9,022 nt of DNA from Opitutales bacterium (lineage in GTDB: Bacteria > Verrucomicrobiota > Verrucomicrobiia > Opitutales > Intestinicryptomonadaceae): NCBI GenBank assembly GCA_017633865.1, contig JAGBOM010000216.1, forward strand, positions 1 to 9,022, in the 5' to 3' direction. Shown here piece after piece: positions 1 to 6,235 of the stretch (position 1 is the stretch's first letter; every line of letters starts with the position of its first letter). Both the position numbers and the translations under genes were made by a program. Under the pieces are notes generated by a model that was not told where the DNA came from, did not search any database, and saw only the letters and a program-made list of their open reading frames with translations.

Positions 1-1407
1 GAGTCCGAGCCAAACGCGCAAATAGAGGCCGTAATAGCGGGCAAAAGGCAGACAGCCAAGGCCGGCTCGGACGGAAAATGGTTTATGGTTTTCCCCGCCC
101 TGAAAGCCGACAAAACGCCATTAACCGTCGAATTTTACGAGAACTCAAAGCTTTCAAGAACGCTCAAAAACGCGCTCGTTGGCGAAGTCTGGATTGCGGG
201 CGGGCAAAGCAACATGCAGTTTAAGCTAAACCAGGAAATCCATTTTAAGAAAGGCGAGCTCGAAACAACCGAAATTCCCGACGTAAGATTTTTCACGCAG
301 TCCGACCCCGCCTACGCGGTAAGCGTCCAAAAAGACTCCCCCTCGGGCGCAAGCTGGAAAACCTGCAAGGGGAAAAATCCCGAAAATTTCAGCGCCGTAG
401 CCTACTTCTTCGCGAAAGCCCTCGCCCAAAATCTCGACACGCCCGTGGGCATTATAGAAACGCCCAGAAGCGGCTCCAAAATGGCGGGCTGGCTCGCGCG
501 CGAAGACCTCGAGGGCATAGACTCTTTCGAAAAAGACCTAAAAAAATTCGACCGCGAAAACGAGGGCTACGACTACTCTGCAGCCCTCAAAAACTACGAG
601 GAAAGCCTCGCAAAATACAAGGCCGAAGCCGCCGCCTCGGAAAACCCCAAAGCCCTCAAAAAGCCCTCAAAGCCCCCCTACGCAAAGGGCGAGCAAATGC
701 TTATGCCCTTCGTCTATTACAACGCGAAAATCGCGCCGCTTGCGCCCTTCACGGCAAAAGGCGTAATTTGGTATCAGGGCGAATCCGACGCGAAGGGGGA
801 TTTAGACCAGTTCGGGCAAAAGTTTGAGCGCCTCGTAAAAAGCTGGCGCAAGTATTTTAAAAATCCGAGCCTGCCCTTCTATTTCGTGCAGCTGCCCTCG
901 ATTGCGAGAGACCCCTGGGTGGAAATCCGCGCCGAGCAGGAAAACGCCGCAAAAAAAATGAAGAACGTAGAAATGATTGTTGCAATAGACCTCGGCGAGG
1001 AAAAAGACGTGCACCCGACCGACAAGCTGACTGTCGGCGGCCGCCTCGCGGGCTCCGCCCTTTTAAAAACCTACAATAAAAAAGATTTGCCGGACTTCCC
1101 GAAGGTTGCCGCCGTAAAATTCTCGCGCGACAGGGCGTTCATAACCCTTTCGGGCGGCGATATAAAAATCAAGGGCGAGCCCCGCGGCTTCGAGGTTTTC
1201 GCAAACGGGCAGTGGGGCGCCCCCGAAAGCGCAAACCTGCGGCGGGTGGGGCACGGGCGCAAATTTTCATACACCATAATGCTGAAATCAAAAGGCGGCG
1301 ACATTGAAAAAGTCCGCTACCTTTGGAAGGCCTGGGCCGCGCCCGAAGCGTGCGTCTTCAACAGCGCCGACTTGCCGCTCGCCCCGTTCTTGGCCGAAAG
1401 GAAATAA
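1..1407 (+). CDS. Sialate O-acetylesterase family (SASA) carbohydrate esterase, 5' end missing
   Basis: The reading frame is open from base 1, so the gene starts upstream; 468 residues are visible, and ATG 85 is probably internal. The stretch before it (GKWFMVFPALKA, then LTVEF) fits the beta-rich region that precedes the catalytic domain in this family. The SGNH-type catalytic set is present: GGQSNM with the nucleophile Ser at 208-210, a central WYQGESD block near 770-790, and DVHP with Asp at 1006-1008 and His at 1012-1014, followed by a GGRLAGSAL helix. Between the first two blocks lies a Lys/Glu/Ala-rich, probably helical insertion (about 520-690). Family members remove O-acetyl groups from sialic acids or other acetylated glycans, usually outside the cytoplasm. 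Any signal peptide would lie upstream of the window. The gene stops 3 nt before an exported FAD oxidoreductase, so both probably belong to one polysaccharide-processing operon. The true substrate cannot be told; acetyl-xylan or pectin-type glycans are as likely as sialic acid. Confidence 0.87.
   Translation, partial: ESEPNAQIEAVIAGKRQTAKAGSDGKWFMVFPALKADKTPLTVEFYENSKLSRTLKNALVGEVWIAGGQSNMQFKLNQEIHFKKGELETTEIPDVRFFTQSDPAYAVSVQKDSPSGASWKTCKGKNPENFSAVAYFFAKALAQNLDTPVGIIETPRSGSKMAGWLAREDLEGIDSFEKDLKKFDRENEGYDYSAALKNYEESLAKYKAEAAASENPKALKKPSKPPYAKGEQMLMPFVYYNAKIAPLAPFTAKGVIWYQGESDAKGDLDQFGQKFERLVKSWRKYFKNPSLPFYFVQLPSIARDPWVEIRAEQENAAKKMKNVEMIVAIDLGEEKDVHPTDKLTVGGRLAGSALLKTYNKKDLPDFPKVAAVKFSRDRAFITLSGGDIKIKGEPRGFEVFANGQWGAPESANLRRVGHGRKFSYTIMLKSKGGDIEKVRYLWKAWAAPEACVFNSADLPLAPFLAERK
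1397..1402 (+). promoter_or_regulatory. Shine-Dalgarno site of the FAD oxidoreductase gene
   Basis: AAAGGA lies 8 nt before ATG 1411, inside the last codons of the esterase gene. It is the only well-placed Shine-Dalgarno-like motif among the seven gene starts visible in the window. It supports ATG 1411 as the start and translation from a shared message with the esterase. Confidence 0.6.
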
Positions 1408-1410
1408 ATT

Positions 1411-3072
1411 ATGAATACTCTAAAAAAATCAGCCGCCTTCGCATTTATGATGTGCCTTGCCCTATGGCAGGGGTTCGCGAAAACATACGTTAAAGACATC
1501 GCAATCTACGGCGGAACCTCAGCGGGCGTGACGGCCGCCGTGCAGGCGGCGCGCGAGGGCAAAAGCGCGATTTTAATCGCCCCCGAAGCCCATTTGGGCG
1601 CGATGTCAAGCGCGGGGCTCGGCTTTACAGACTCCGGGAAAACCGCCACAATAGGCGGGCTCGGCAAGGAGTTCTACCACCGCGTATGGCTCGAATACCA
1701 AAAGCCCGAAGCATGGAAATTCGGCTTTACGCGCGAAAAATTCCGGGGCGGCGGACAGGGCACAAAGGCCATCGACGACGAGCGCCGGCTCATGTGGCTC
1801 TTCGAGCCGTCAGTAGCGGAAAAGATATTTGAAGACTGGCTGAAGGAGGAAAAAGTCCCCGTAATTAAAAACGCGCTTCTTGACCGCGGCGCAAAGGGCG
1901 TTAAAAAAAGCGGCGCGAAAATCCAGTCGATAAGACTCCTAAACGGCGACGTCGTAAAGGCCAAAGTGTTTATCGACGCGACCTTCGAGGGCGATTTGAT
2001 GGCCGCCGCCGGCTGCTCCTACACCGTGGGCCGCGAATCCAAGGAAACCTACGGCGAAAACTGGAACGGAAACCAGCTTGGAGTTCTCCACCACGGCCAC
2101 CACTTCAAAAAGCCCGTCTCGCCCTACAAAATCGAGAACGACCCAAAAAGCGGCGTATTAAAGCACGTATTCGCGGGCGACCCGGGCAAAAAATTCGAGG
2201 GCGACAAAAAGGTGCAGGCCTACTGCTTTAGAATGTGCCTAACGGACGTCGCGCAAAACAAAGCGCCCTTCCCCAAGCCCGACAACTACAACCCCGAAGA
2301 CTACGAGCTTTTGCTGCGCTACATTCTCGCGGAGAACATACAAAAAATCCACCAAGTCCTAAAGCCCGACAGAATCCTAAACGGCAAGACCGACACCAAC
2401 AACCAGGGGGCCTTCAGCACAGACTTTTTAGGCGGCAACTACGACTACCCCGAGGCCTCCTACAAGCGCCGCGATGAAATCGTAAAAGCCCATAAAGACT
2501 ACCAAATGGGCCTGCTCTACTTCCTCGCGAACGACCCGCGCGTGCCCGAAGGCCTCCGCCGCGACGTCTCAAGATTCGGGCTTGCCAAAGACGAATTTAC
2601 CGACACCGAAAACTGGCCCTTCAACCTCTATATCCGCGAGGCGCGCAGGCTCGTAGGCGAGTACGTCATGACGCAGTTCGACTGCTTCGGCAAGCGCGAC
2701 ACGCCGAAATCCGTCGGCATGGGCTCCTACACGCTCGACAGCCACAATGTCCAGCGCTACATAAAGGCGGACGGCTTCGTGCAAAACGAGGGCGACATCG
2801 GCGTGCACTGCCCGCCCTACAAAATCGCCTACGGCTCCATAACCCCGAAAAAAAGCGAGTGCGAAAACCTGCTCGTCACAAACGCCTGCTCCGCAAGCCA
2901 CATCGCGTACGGCTCGATAAGAATGGAGCCCGTCTTTATGATTCTGGGCCACTCCGCCGCGACTGCCGCCGCCCTCGCCATAAACTCGAGGCTGCCCGTG
3001 CAGGATATAGACTACGAAAAGCTTTCGCAAAAGCTTTTGAAAGACGGGCAAATCTTGGAGCTTAAAAAATAG
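1411..3072 (+). CDS. Exported FAD-dependent oxidoreductase (FAD_oxidored / xanthan lyase-like family)
   Basis: A complete 553-residue protein. Residues 1-23 look like a Sec signal peptide: KK near the start, a hydrophobic core, then WQGFA before the mature KTYVKDIA. There is no twin-arginine motif and no good lipobox. The flavin site begins at once: a beta strand, GGTSAG at 34-39 and a long helix form the Rossmann ADP-binding fold, and GAMSSAGLGFTDSG follows. The C-terminal half carries the family hallmarks: REARRLVGEYVMT (about 409-421), GSYTLDSH, YKIAYGSITPKKSECENLLV (470-489), SASHIAYGSIRMEPVFM (494-510) and a closing GHSAATAAALA helix. Homologues are common in Verrucomicrobiota, Planctomycetes and Bacteroidota, often beside glycan-degrading enzymes and often annotated 'xanthan lyase' on weak grounds; the reaction is generally unproven. 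Position 3 nt after the esterase suggests joint action on an extracellular or periplasmic glycan. The family call is firm; the substrate is unknown. Confidence 0.9.
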   Translation: MNTLKKSAAFAFMMCLALWQGFAKTYVKDIAIYGGTSAGVTAAVQAAREGKSAILIAPEAHLGAMSSAGLGFTDSGKTATIGGLGKEFYHRVWLEYQKPEAWKFGFTREKFRGGGQGTKAIDDERRLMWLFEPSVAEKIFEDWLKEEKVPVIKNALLDRGAKGVKKSGAKIQSIRLLNGDVVKAKVFIDATFEGDLMAAAGCSYTVGRESKETYGENWNGNQLGVLHHGHHFKKPVSPYKIENDPKSGVLKHVFAGDPGKKFEGDKKVQAYCFRMCLTDVAQNKAPFPKPDNYNPEDYELLLRYILAENIQKIHQVLKPDRILNGKTDTNNQGAFSTDFLGGNYDYPEASYKRRDEIVKAHKDYQMGLLYFLANDPRVPEGLRRDVSRFGLAKDEFTDTENWPFNLYIREARRLVGEYVMTQFDCFGKRDTPKSVGMGSYTLDSHNVQRYIKADGFVQNEGDIGVHCPPYKIAYGSITPKKSECENLLVTNACSASHIAYGSIRMEPVFMILGHSAATAAALAINSRLPVQDIDYEKLSQKLLKDGQILELKK

Positions 3073-3089
3073 CCGCGCAAGTTCGTGAG

Positions 3090-3110
3090 GGGCGAAACGC
3101 CCTGAATTTT
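3090..3110 (+). terminator. Possible Rho-independent terminator after the oxidoreductase gene
   Basis: GGGCG at 3090-3094 pairs with CGCCC at 3098-3102 around an AAA loop, extendable by a G-U pair (3089/3103). The T-rich tail GAATTTTGTT follows. It lies 17 nt after the stop codon at 3072 and just before the efp promoter, where a terminator would be expected. The T tract is interrupted, so termination may be partial. Confidence 0.5.
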
Positions 3111-3111
3111 G

Positions 3112-3139
3112 TTGACCCGAACGCGCGGCGCGCTAAATT
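3112..3139 (+). promoter_or_regulatory. Probable sigma-70-type promoter of efp-argA
   Basis: TTGACC (3112-3117) is followed after 16 nt by TAAATT (3134-3139). This predicts a transcription start near 3146 and a leader of about 35 nt. The leader is A-rich and has no Shine-Dalgarno motif before ATG 3181. Other AT-rich hexamers at 3150-3160 could serve as the -10 box but lack a properly spaced -35. Confidence 0.5.
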
Positions 3140-3180
3140 GAAAACAACTTACAATATAAAAATCGAATCCAAAAAACCAG

Positions 3181-3738
3181 ATGGCTAAACCTACCGACAT
3201 CAGAAAAAGCAACGTAATAATTTATAACGGCGTTCCGCACGCGGTTTTGAGCATGCTCCACAGCACCCAGGGCAGAGGCGCGGGCTTCGTGCAGACGACG
3301 CTGCGCAACCTCAAAAACGGCTCGTCCACAACCGTAAAATTCCGCACCACGGAAAACGTCGAGTTCTGCCATACCACGCAGAAAACCCTCGAATTCTCCT
3401 ATGTGGACGGCGACGTCTACCACTTCATACACCCCGAAACCTTCGAGGACTACTCCCTGCCCGAAAACATTTTATCAGACGACAAAAAATGGCTTGTCGA
3501 AGGCCACGAATACGCGATTTTGTTCGTGAACGACGAGCCCGTCTCGCTCGAGCTTCCCGCCAACATCGTAATCGAGGTCAAGGAGGCCCGCGAGGGCCTG
3601 CGCGGCGACACCTCGTCGGCGCCCACCAAGCCCGTTACGCTCGTAAACGGCGTGGTAGTCCAAGTTCCGCTCTTCATCAAAACCGGCGACAAGCTCAGAA
3701 TCAGAACCGAGGACAACGCCTACATCAGCCGCGCCTAA
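3181..3738 (+). CDS. efp: Elongation factor P
   Basis: A complete 185-residue EF-P, the normal length for the family. EF-P binds between the P and E sites of the ribosome and relieves stalling at consecutive prolines. All three beta-barrel domains are visible: the N-terminal KOW-like domain (about 1-64, with NGVPHAVL), the central OB domain (about 65-128, with VNDEPVSLELP) and the C-terminal domain (about 129-185, with RGDTSS, VVQVPLFIKTGDKLRIRT and a final YISRA). The loop tip that reaches the peptidyl-transferase centre reads TQGRGAGF, placing Arg32 where E. coli EF-P has the beta-lysylated Lys34. An Arg at this site is rhamnosylated by EarP in Pseudomonas; whether that applies here is unknown. 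Downstream argA begins 5 nt after the stop, so the two genes are probably co-transcribed. Confidence 0.97.
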   Translation: MAKPTDIRKSNVIIYNGVPHAVLSMLHSTQGRGAGFVQTTLRNLKNGSSTTVKFRTTENVEFCHTTQKTLEFSYVDGDVYHFIHPETFEDYSLPENILSDDKKWLVEGHEYAILFVNDEPVSLELPANIVIEVKEAREGLRGDTSSAPTKPVTLVNGVVVQVPLFIKTGDKLRIRTEDNAYISRA

Positions 3739-3743
3739 AAACA

Positions 3744-5048
3744 ATGCCCGTACACTCCACAACGCGCAAACTAAAGGCTTCGGATTTGAGGTCTATCCTC
3801 GAATACGTCCCGCTTTACCGCGGCCAAATTTTTGTAGTCTCGATTGACGGCAGCGTAATCGAGTGCGAAAACTTTTCAAATTTGGCCACCGACATCGCGG
3901 TTTTAAAAAGCCTCGGCATACGCGTTGTGATTGTCCACGGCATAGGCAGGCAGATGAAGGATTTGGCGAAGTCCTGCGGCGTAGAAATTTCGGACGCCTA
4001 CGGCAACGCCCCGGTTGACGACAAAACTCTCGACCTCGCCCGCACCGCCTCCGCAAAGGCCCTCCAGAAAATACAGGAGGCCTTCGCGGTTTTGGATATG
4101 CGCTGCGCCTCCACAAACGCCGTAAGGGCTACGGAGGTCGGCATCGTTTCGGGAGTGGACTACCTAAACGCGGGCAGGATAGACAAAATAGACGCCGACA
4201 CTCTCGACAATCTTTTGCGCCTCGACATCATCCCCGTAATCTCGCCCATCGCCGTAAACCGCAAGGGCAGGCTTTTCAGGCTCAATTCCGACATGCTCGC
4301 AGCCGAAATATCCACGGCCTTGTCGGCCTCGAAGCTCATCTACATGACGGAAACAAAGGGGCTCGCCGTCGGCGGCGAAACGGCGGTGTCAATCCCGCTG
4401 AACAAAGCCGCCGAGGTTTTGGAAAGCCGCAGGGAGAAAATCGACGCGAGGGTTTTCGACAAGGTAAAATACGCCGTCAAGGCTCTTTCCTCGGGTCGCA
4501 CGCCGCGCGCGCACATTCTCGACGGCAGGGAGTTCGCCTCGCTATTAAACGAGGTTTTTGAAAAGGTGGGCTCCGGCACAATGATATACGCCGACGAATA
4601 CCAAAAAATCCGCAAGGCGGAGGATTCCGACGCCAACACAATCTACAACCTTTCGCAAAACTCCACAAAAGAGCAAAACCTCGTAAAAAGAACCCTCGAG
4701 GAGATTTCCCAAAAAATTTCGACATACTTTGTGTACGAAATGGACGGCAGCATAATAGCCTTCGTAAGCCTTTTGGACTTGGGCGAAGGCTGCGCGGAGC
4801 TCGCGTCTTTGCACGTTCAGCCGTTCTACCAGGGCAACAGCGTGGGCACGACCATGGTCGAGTACGTCAAAAAAATCGCGAAGGAGCGCGGGTTCAAAAC
4901 GCTTTTCGCACTCTCCACAAAAAGCGCGCCCTTCTTTAAGGACGTCTGCGAATTCGACGAAGTCCCGCCCGAAACGCTCCCGCAGGCGAGGCTCGAAAAA
5001 TACCGCCAGTCAAAAAGAAACTCGAAGGTTTTTAAAATCGGGCTTTAA
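3744..5048 (+). CDS. argA: N-acetylglutamate synthase (ArgA type: amino-acid-kinase fold plus GNAT domain)
   Basis: A 434-residue protein, close to E. coli ArgA (443). It would transfer acetyl from acetyl-CoA to glutamate, the first committed step of arginine synthesis, in the cytoplasm. Residues about 15-275 form an amino-acid-kinase fold: YRGQIFVVSIDGSVIE, NFSNLATDIAVLKSLGIRVVIVHG, and a RAHILDGREFASLLNEVF segment. The catalytic Lys and Gly-Gly of true N-acetylglutamate kinases are absent at the first strand (IDGS), as expected for an ArgA-type domain that serves as an arginine-sensing platform. The GNAT domain runs from about 284 to 434, with the acetyl-CoA loop at QPFYQGNSVG (359-368). 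The frame stays open upstream to 3489, but that part is Arg-rich out-of-frame efp sequence. ATG 3744 lies 5 nt after the efp stop and begins the homologous region. Feedback inhibition by arginine is typical of the family but cannot be read here. Confidence 0.92.
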   Translation: MPVHSTTRKLKASDLRSILEYVPLYRGQIFVVSIDGSVIECENFSNLATDIAVLKSLGIRVVIVHGIGRQMKDLAKSCGVEISDAYGNAPVDDKTLDLARTASAKALQKIQEAFAVLDMRCASTNAVRATEVGIVSGVDYLNAGRIDKIDADTLDNLLRLDIIPVISPIAVNRKGRLFRLNSDMLAAEISTALSASKLIYMTETKGLAVGGETAVSIPLNKAAEVLESRREKIDARVFDKVKYAVKALSSGRTPRAHILDGREFASLLNEVFEKVGSGTMIYADEYQKIRKAEDSDANTIYNLSQNSTKEQNLVKRTLEEISQKISTYFVYEMDGSIIAFVSLLDLGEGCAELASLHVQPFYQGNSVGTTMVEYVKKIAKERGFKTLFALSTKSAPFFKDVCEFDEVPPETLPQARLEKYRQSKRNSKVFKIGL

Positions 5049-5084
5049 CGCCTGCCCTAAAAAAATCCTCGGGAAAGGCCGCTG

Positions 5085-5122
5085 GGAAAATTTGCGAAAA
5101 AGTTGCGCGGGAAAAATTTTCC
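5085..5122. repeat. Inverted repeat between convergent argA and the pilin-like gene
   Basis: GGAAAATTT at 5085-5093 is exactly inverted at 5114-5122 around a 20-nt gap. Alternatively, GCGGGAA (5107-5113) can pair with TTTCCGC (5118-5124) around a 4-nt loop. It sits in the 86-nt gap between two convergent genes, so it may help end transcription from either side, but neither side has a clean T tract. The AT-rich stem may also be chance. Confidence 0.3.
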
Positions 5123-5134
5123 GCCAAGCCCGCC

Positions 5135-5485
5135 CTAATATTTTACGGAGACGGTTTTGCCGTTTGCCGTCTTTATTTGCACCACGCCGCCCTCGCGGTC
5201 AAAAACAACGCCGTCGTACTTTTCGCCCCAGTATGAAATCGGCTCGCGGCACACCTTGCGCTCTATAAGGGTGCTGTAGCGGACGCGGTAAAGCCCGACA
5301 TCCCGCATATAAACCTTCGCGCTTGTGGCAGCCTTTTTGACTTGGGCTGAAATCGCGCCCGAGCGGGCGGAATTTCTGACGAGCACAGAGTACGGCGCGA
5401 CAAGCGCCGCCATAACGGCGAATATCGCCGCGCACGTTAAAATTTCAAACAAAAAGAAATCTCTGCTGTCCGGATTTACCCGCAT
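5135..5485 (-). CDS. Small pilin-like (type IV pilin / pseudopilin N-terminus) protein with atypical processing site
   Basis: A 116-residue protein. A 9-residue polar leader (MRVNPDSRD) precedes FFLFEILTCAAIFAVMAALVAP, a hydrophobic helix with Glu14 at the +5 place, as in the FTLIE start of type IV pilins and type II secretion pseudopilins. The usual Gly at -1 is Asp9 (codon GAT), so cleavage by prepilin peptidase is uncertain. After the helix comes an Ala/Ser/Lys-rich segment (38-58) continuing the pilin alpha helix, then a small domain with YWGEKYDGVVFDREGG and a beta-like end. There are two cysteines, at 18 and 79. The gene stands alone between two plus-strand operons with no other pilus or secretion gene here. 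No earlier in-frame start exists because a TAA lies three codons upstream. It could be a minor pilin, a pseudopilin or a simple membrane-anchored protein. The gene call is good, the function is tentative. Confidence 0.62.
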   Translation of the reverse strand: MRVNPDSRDFFLFEILTCAAIFAVMAALVAPYSVLVRNSARSGAISAQVKKAATSAKVYMRDVGLYRVRYSTLIERKVCREPISYWGEKYDGVVFDREGGVVQIKTANGKTVSVKY

Positions 5486-5493
5486 GGTTTTTT

Positions 5494-5522
5494 AATTAAC
5501 AAAACCTCCCCGCTTTTTTCAA
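5494..5522 (-). promoter_or_regulatory. Weak candidate promoter of the pilin-like gene
   Basis: On the minus strand TTGAAA (5522-5517) is followed after 17 nt by TTAATT (5499-5494). Transcription would start about 2 nt before the ATG at 5485, giving a nearly leaderless message. The -35 is good and the -10 poor. A GGGGAGG (5511-5505) lies 19 nt before the ATG, too far for a normal Shine-Dalgarno site and inside the promoter spacer. Confidence 0.28.
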
Positions 5523-5555
5523 GCCTTAAAAATCCTCCGAAAAAACGGGTAAAAC

Positions 5556-5584
5556 TTGACGATTTTTTTTGCCGGATATATAAA
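5556..5584 (+). promoter_or_regulatory. Strong sigma-70-type promoter of ribE
   Basis: TTGACG (5556-5561) and TATAAA (5579-5584) are separated by exactly 17 nt, a near-consensus arrangement. Transcription should begin near 5591, leaving a leader of about 22 nt. That is too short for an FMN riboswitch, so regulation of ribE by that route is not supported here. The leader is almost wholly A/T and has no Shine-Dalgarno motif. Confidence 0.75.
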
Positions 5585-5612
5585 CGGGCAAATAAAAAAT
5601 CATCTATATATT

Positions 5613-6230
5613 ATGTTTACGGGAATAGTTGAGTCGGTCGGCGTTGTGGAGTCGCTTGAAAATATGGACAAGGCGTGGCTTATGAAAGTGCGCGCGCCCG
5701 AATTTATTTCGGACGGCCTAAGCATAGGGGATTCCCTCGCCAACAACGGCTGCTGCCTTACGGTTGTGGGGAAAAGCGACAACCTCCTGAGCTTCGAGCT
5801 TTTGGAGGAGACGCTCAGGCTCACACGCTTTGAGGGCCTCGGCCGCGGCGCCCTCGTAAACCTCGAGCGCCCCCTGCAGGCGGGCGCAAGGCTCGGGGGG
5901 CACTTCGTTTCGGGGCATGTGGACGTCAGGTCGAAGATTTTGGATTTTGAAAAGCGCGGCAAGAACTTTTATTTAAGGGTAGCTGTGCCGGGGGAATTTT
6001 TAAAATATTGCGTCTATAAAGGCTCGATTGCGATAGACGGCATATCCCTTACAATCGCCGAAGCCCTGCCCGACTCTCTCGCTGTGTGGCTAATCCCGCA
6101 CACGCTCGAGGTTACAAACCTTAAAAACGCAAGCGCGGGCAAATTTGTGAACCTCGAATTCGACATCCTCGCAAAGTACGTCGAAAAAATCGCCCTCTTT
6201 AGCCGCGAAAAATCCCCCTACCAGCCCTAA
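5613..6230 (+). CDS. ribE: Riboflavin synthase, alpha subunit
   Basis: A 205-residue cytoplasmic enzyme that converts two 6,7-dimethyl-8-ribityllumazine molecules into riboflavin and 5-amino-6-ribitylaminouracil, the last step of vitamin B2 synthesis. It shows the two tandem lumazine-binding barrels. The first starts with the hallmark MFTGIVE and carries NNGCCLTV (44-51). The second follows GGHFVSGHVD (95-104) and carries IAIDGISLTI (139-148) and IPHTLEVTNL. The C-terminal helix (LAKYVEKI) used for trimer contact is present. The frame can be extended to a TTG at 5556, but that codon is the -35 box of the promoter, and MFTGIVE is the universal N-terminus, so ATG 5613 is the start. The gene downstream begins 5 nt after the stop. 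No other riboflavin genes are in the window. Confidence 0.97.
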   Translation: MFTGIVESVGVVESLENMDKAWLMKVRAPEFISDGLSIGDSLANNGCCLTVVGKSDNLLSFELLEETLRLTRFEGLGRGALVNLERPLQAGARLGGHFVSGHVDVRSKILDFEKRGKNFYLRVAVPGEFLKYCVYKGSIAIDGISLTIAEALPDSLAVWLIPHTLEVTNLKNASAGKFVNLEFDILAKYVEKIALFSREKSPYQP

Positions 6231-6235
6231 AACCC

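Noticed and set aside
2569..3051. 160-residue open frame on the minus strand
   Set aside because: It is the reverse shadow of the FAD oxidoreductase C-terminal domain, with Val/Ala/Gly-biased composition and no recognisable domain. The plus-strand frame carries clear family motifs here.
3489..3743. N-terminal extension of argA by 85 residues overlapping efp
   Set aside because: The extension is Arg-rich out-of-frame efp sequence with no resemblance to ArgA. The homologous region begins at ATG 3744, just after the efp stop.
5040..5065. GGGC/GCCC pairing with a run of A after argA as a terminator
   Set aside because: The run after the stem is A, not T, on the plus strand, and on the minus strand the T run precedes the stem. 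Neither orientation makes a Rho-independent terminator.
5486..5612. Possible FMN riboswitch upstream of ribE
   Set aside because: A near-consensus promoter lies at 5556-5584, leaving only about 22 nt of A/T-rich leader. There is no space or conserved structure for the aptamer.
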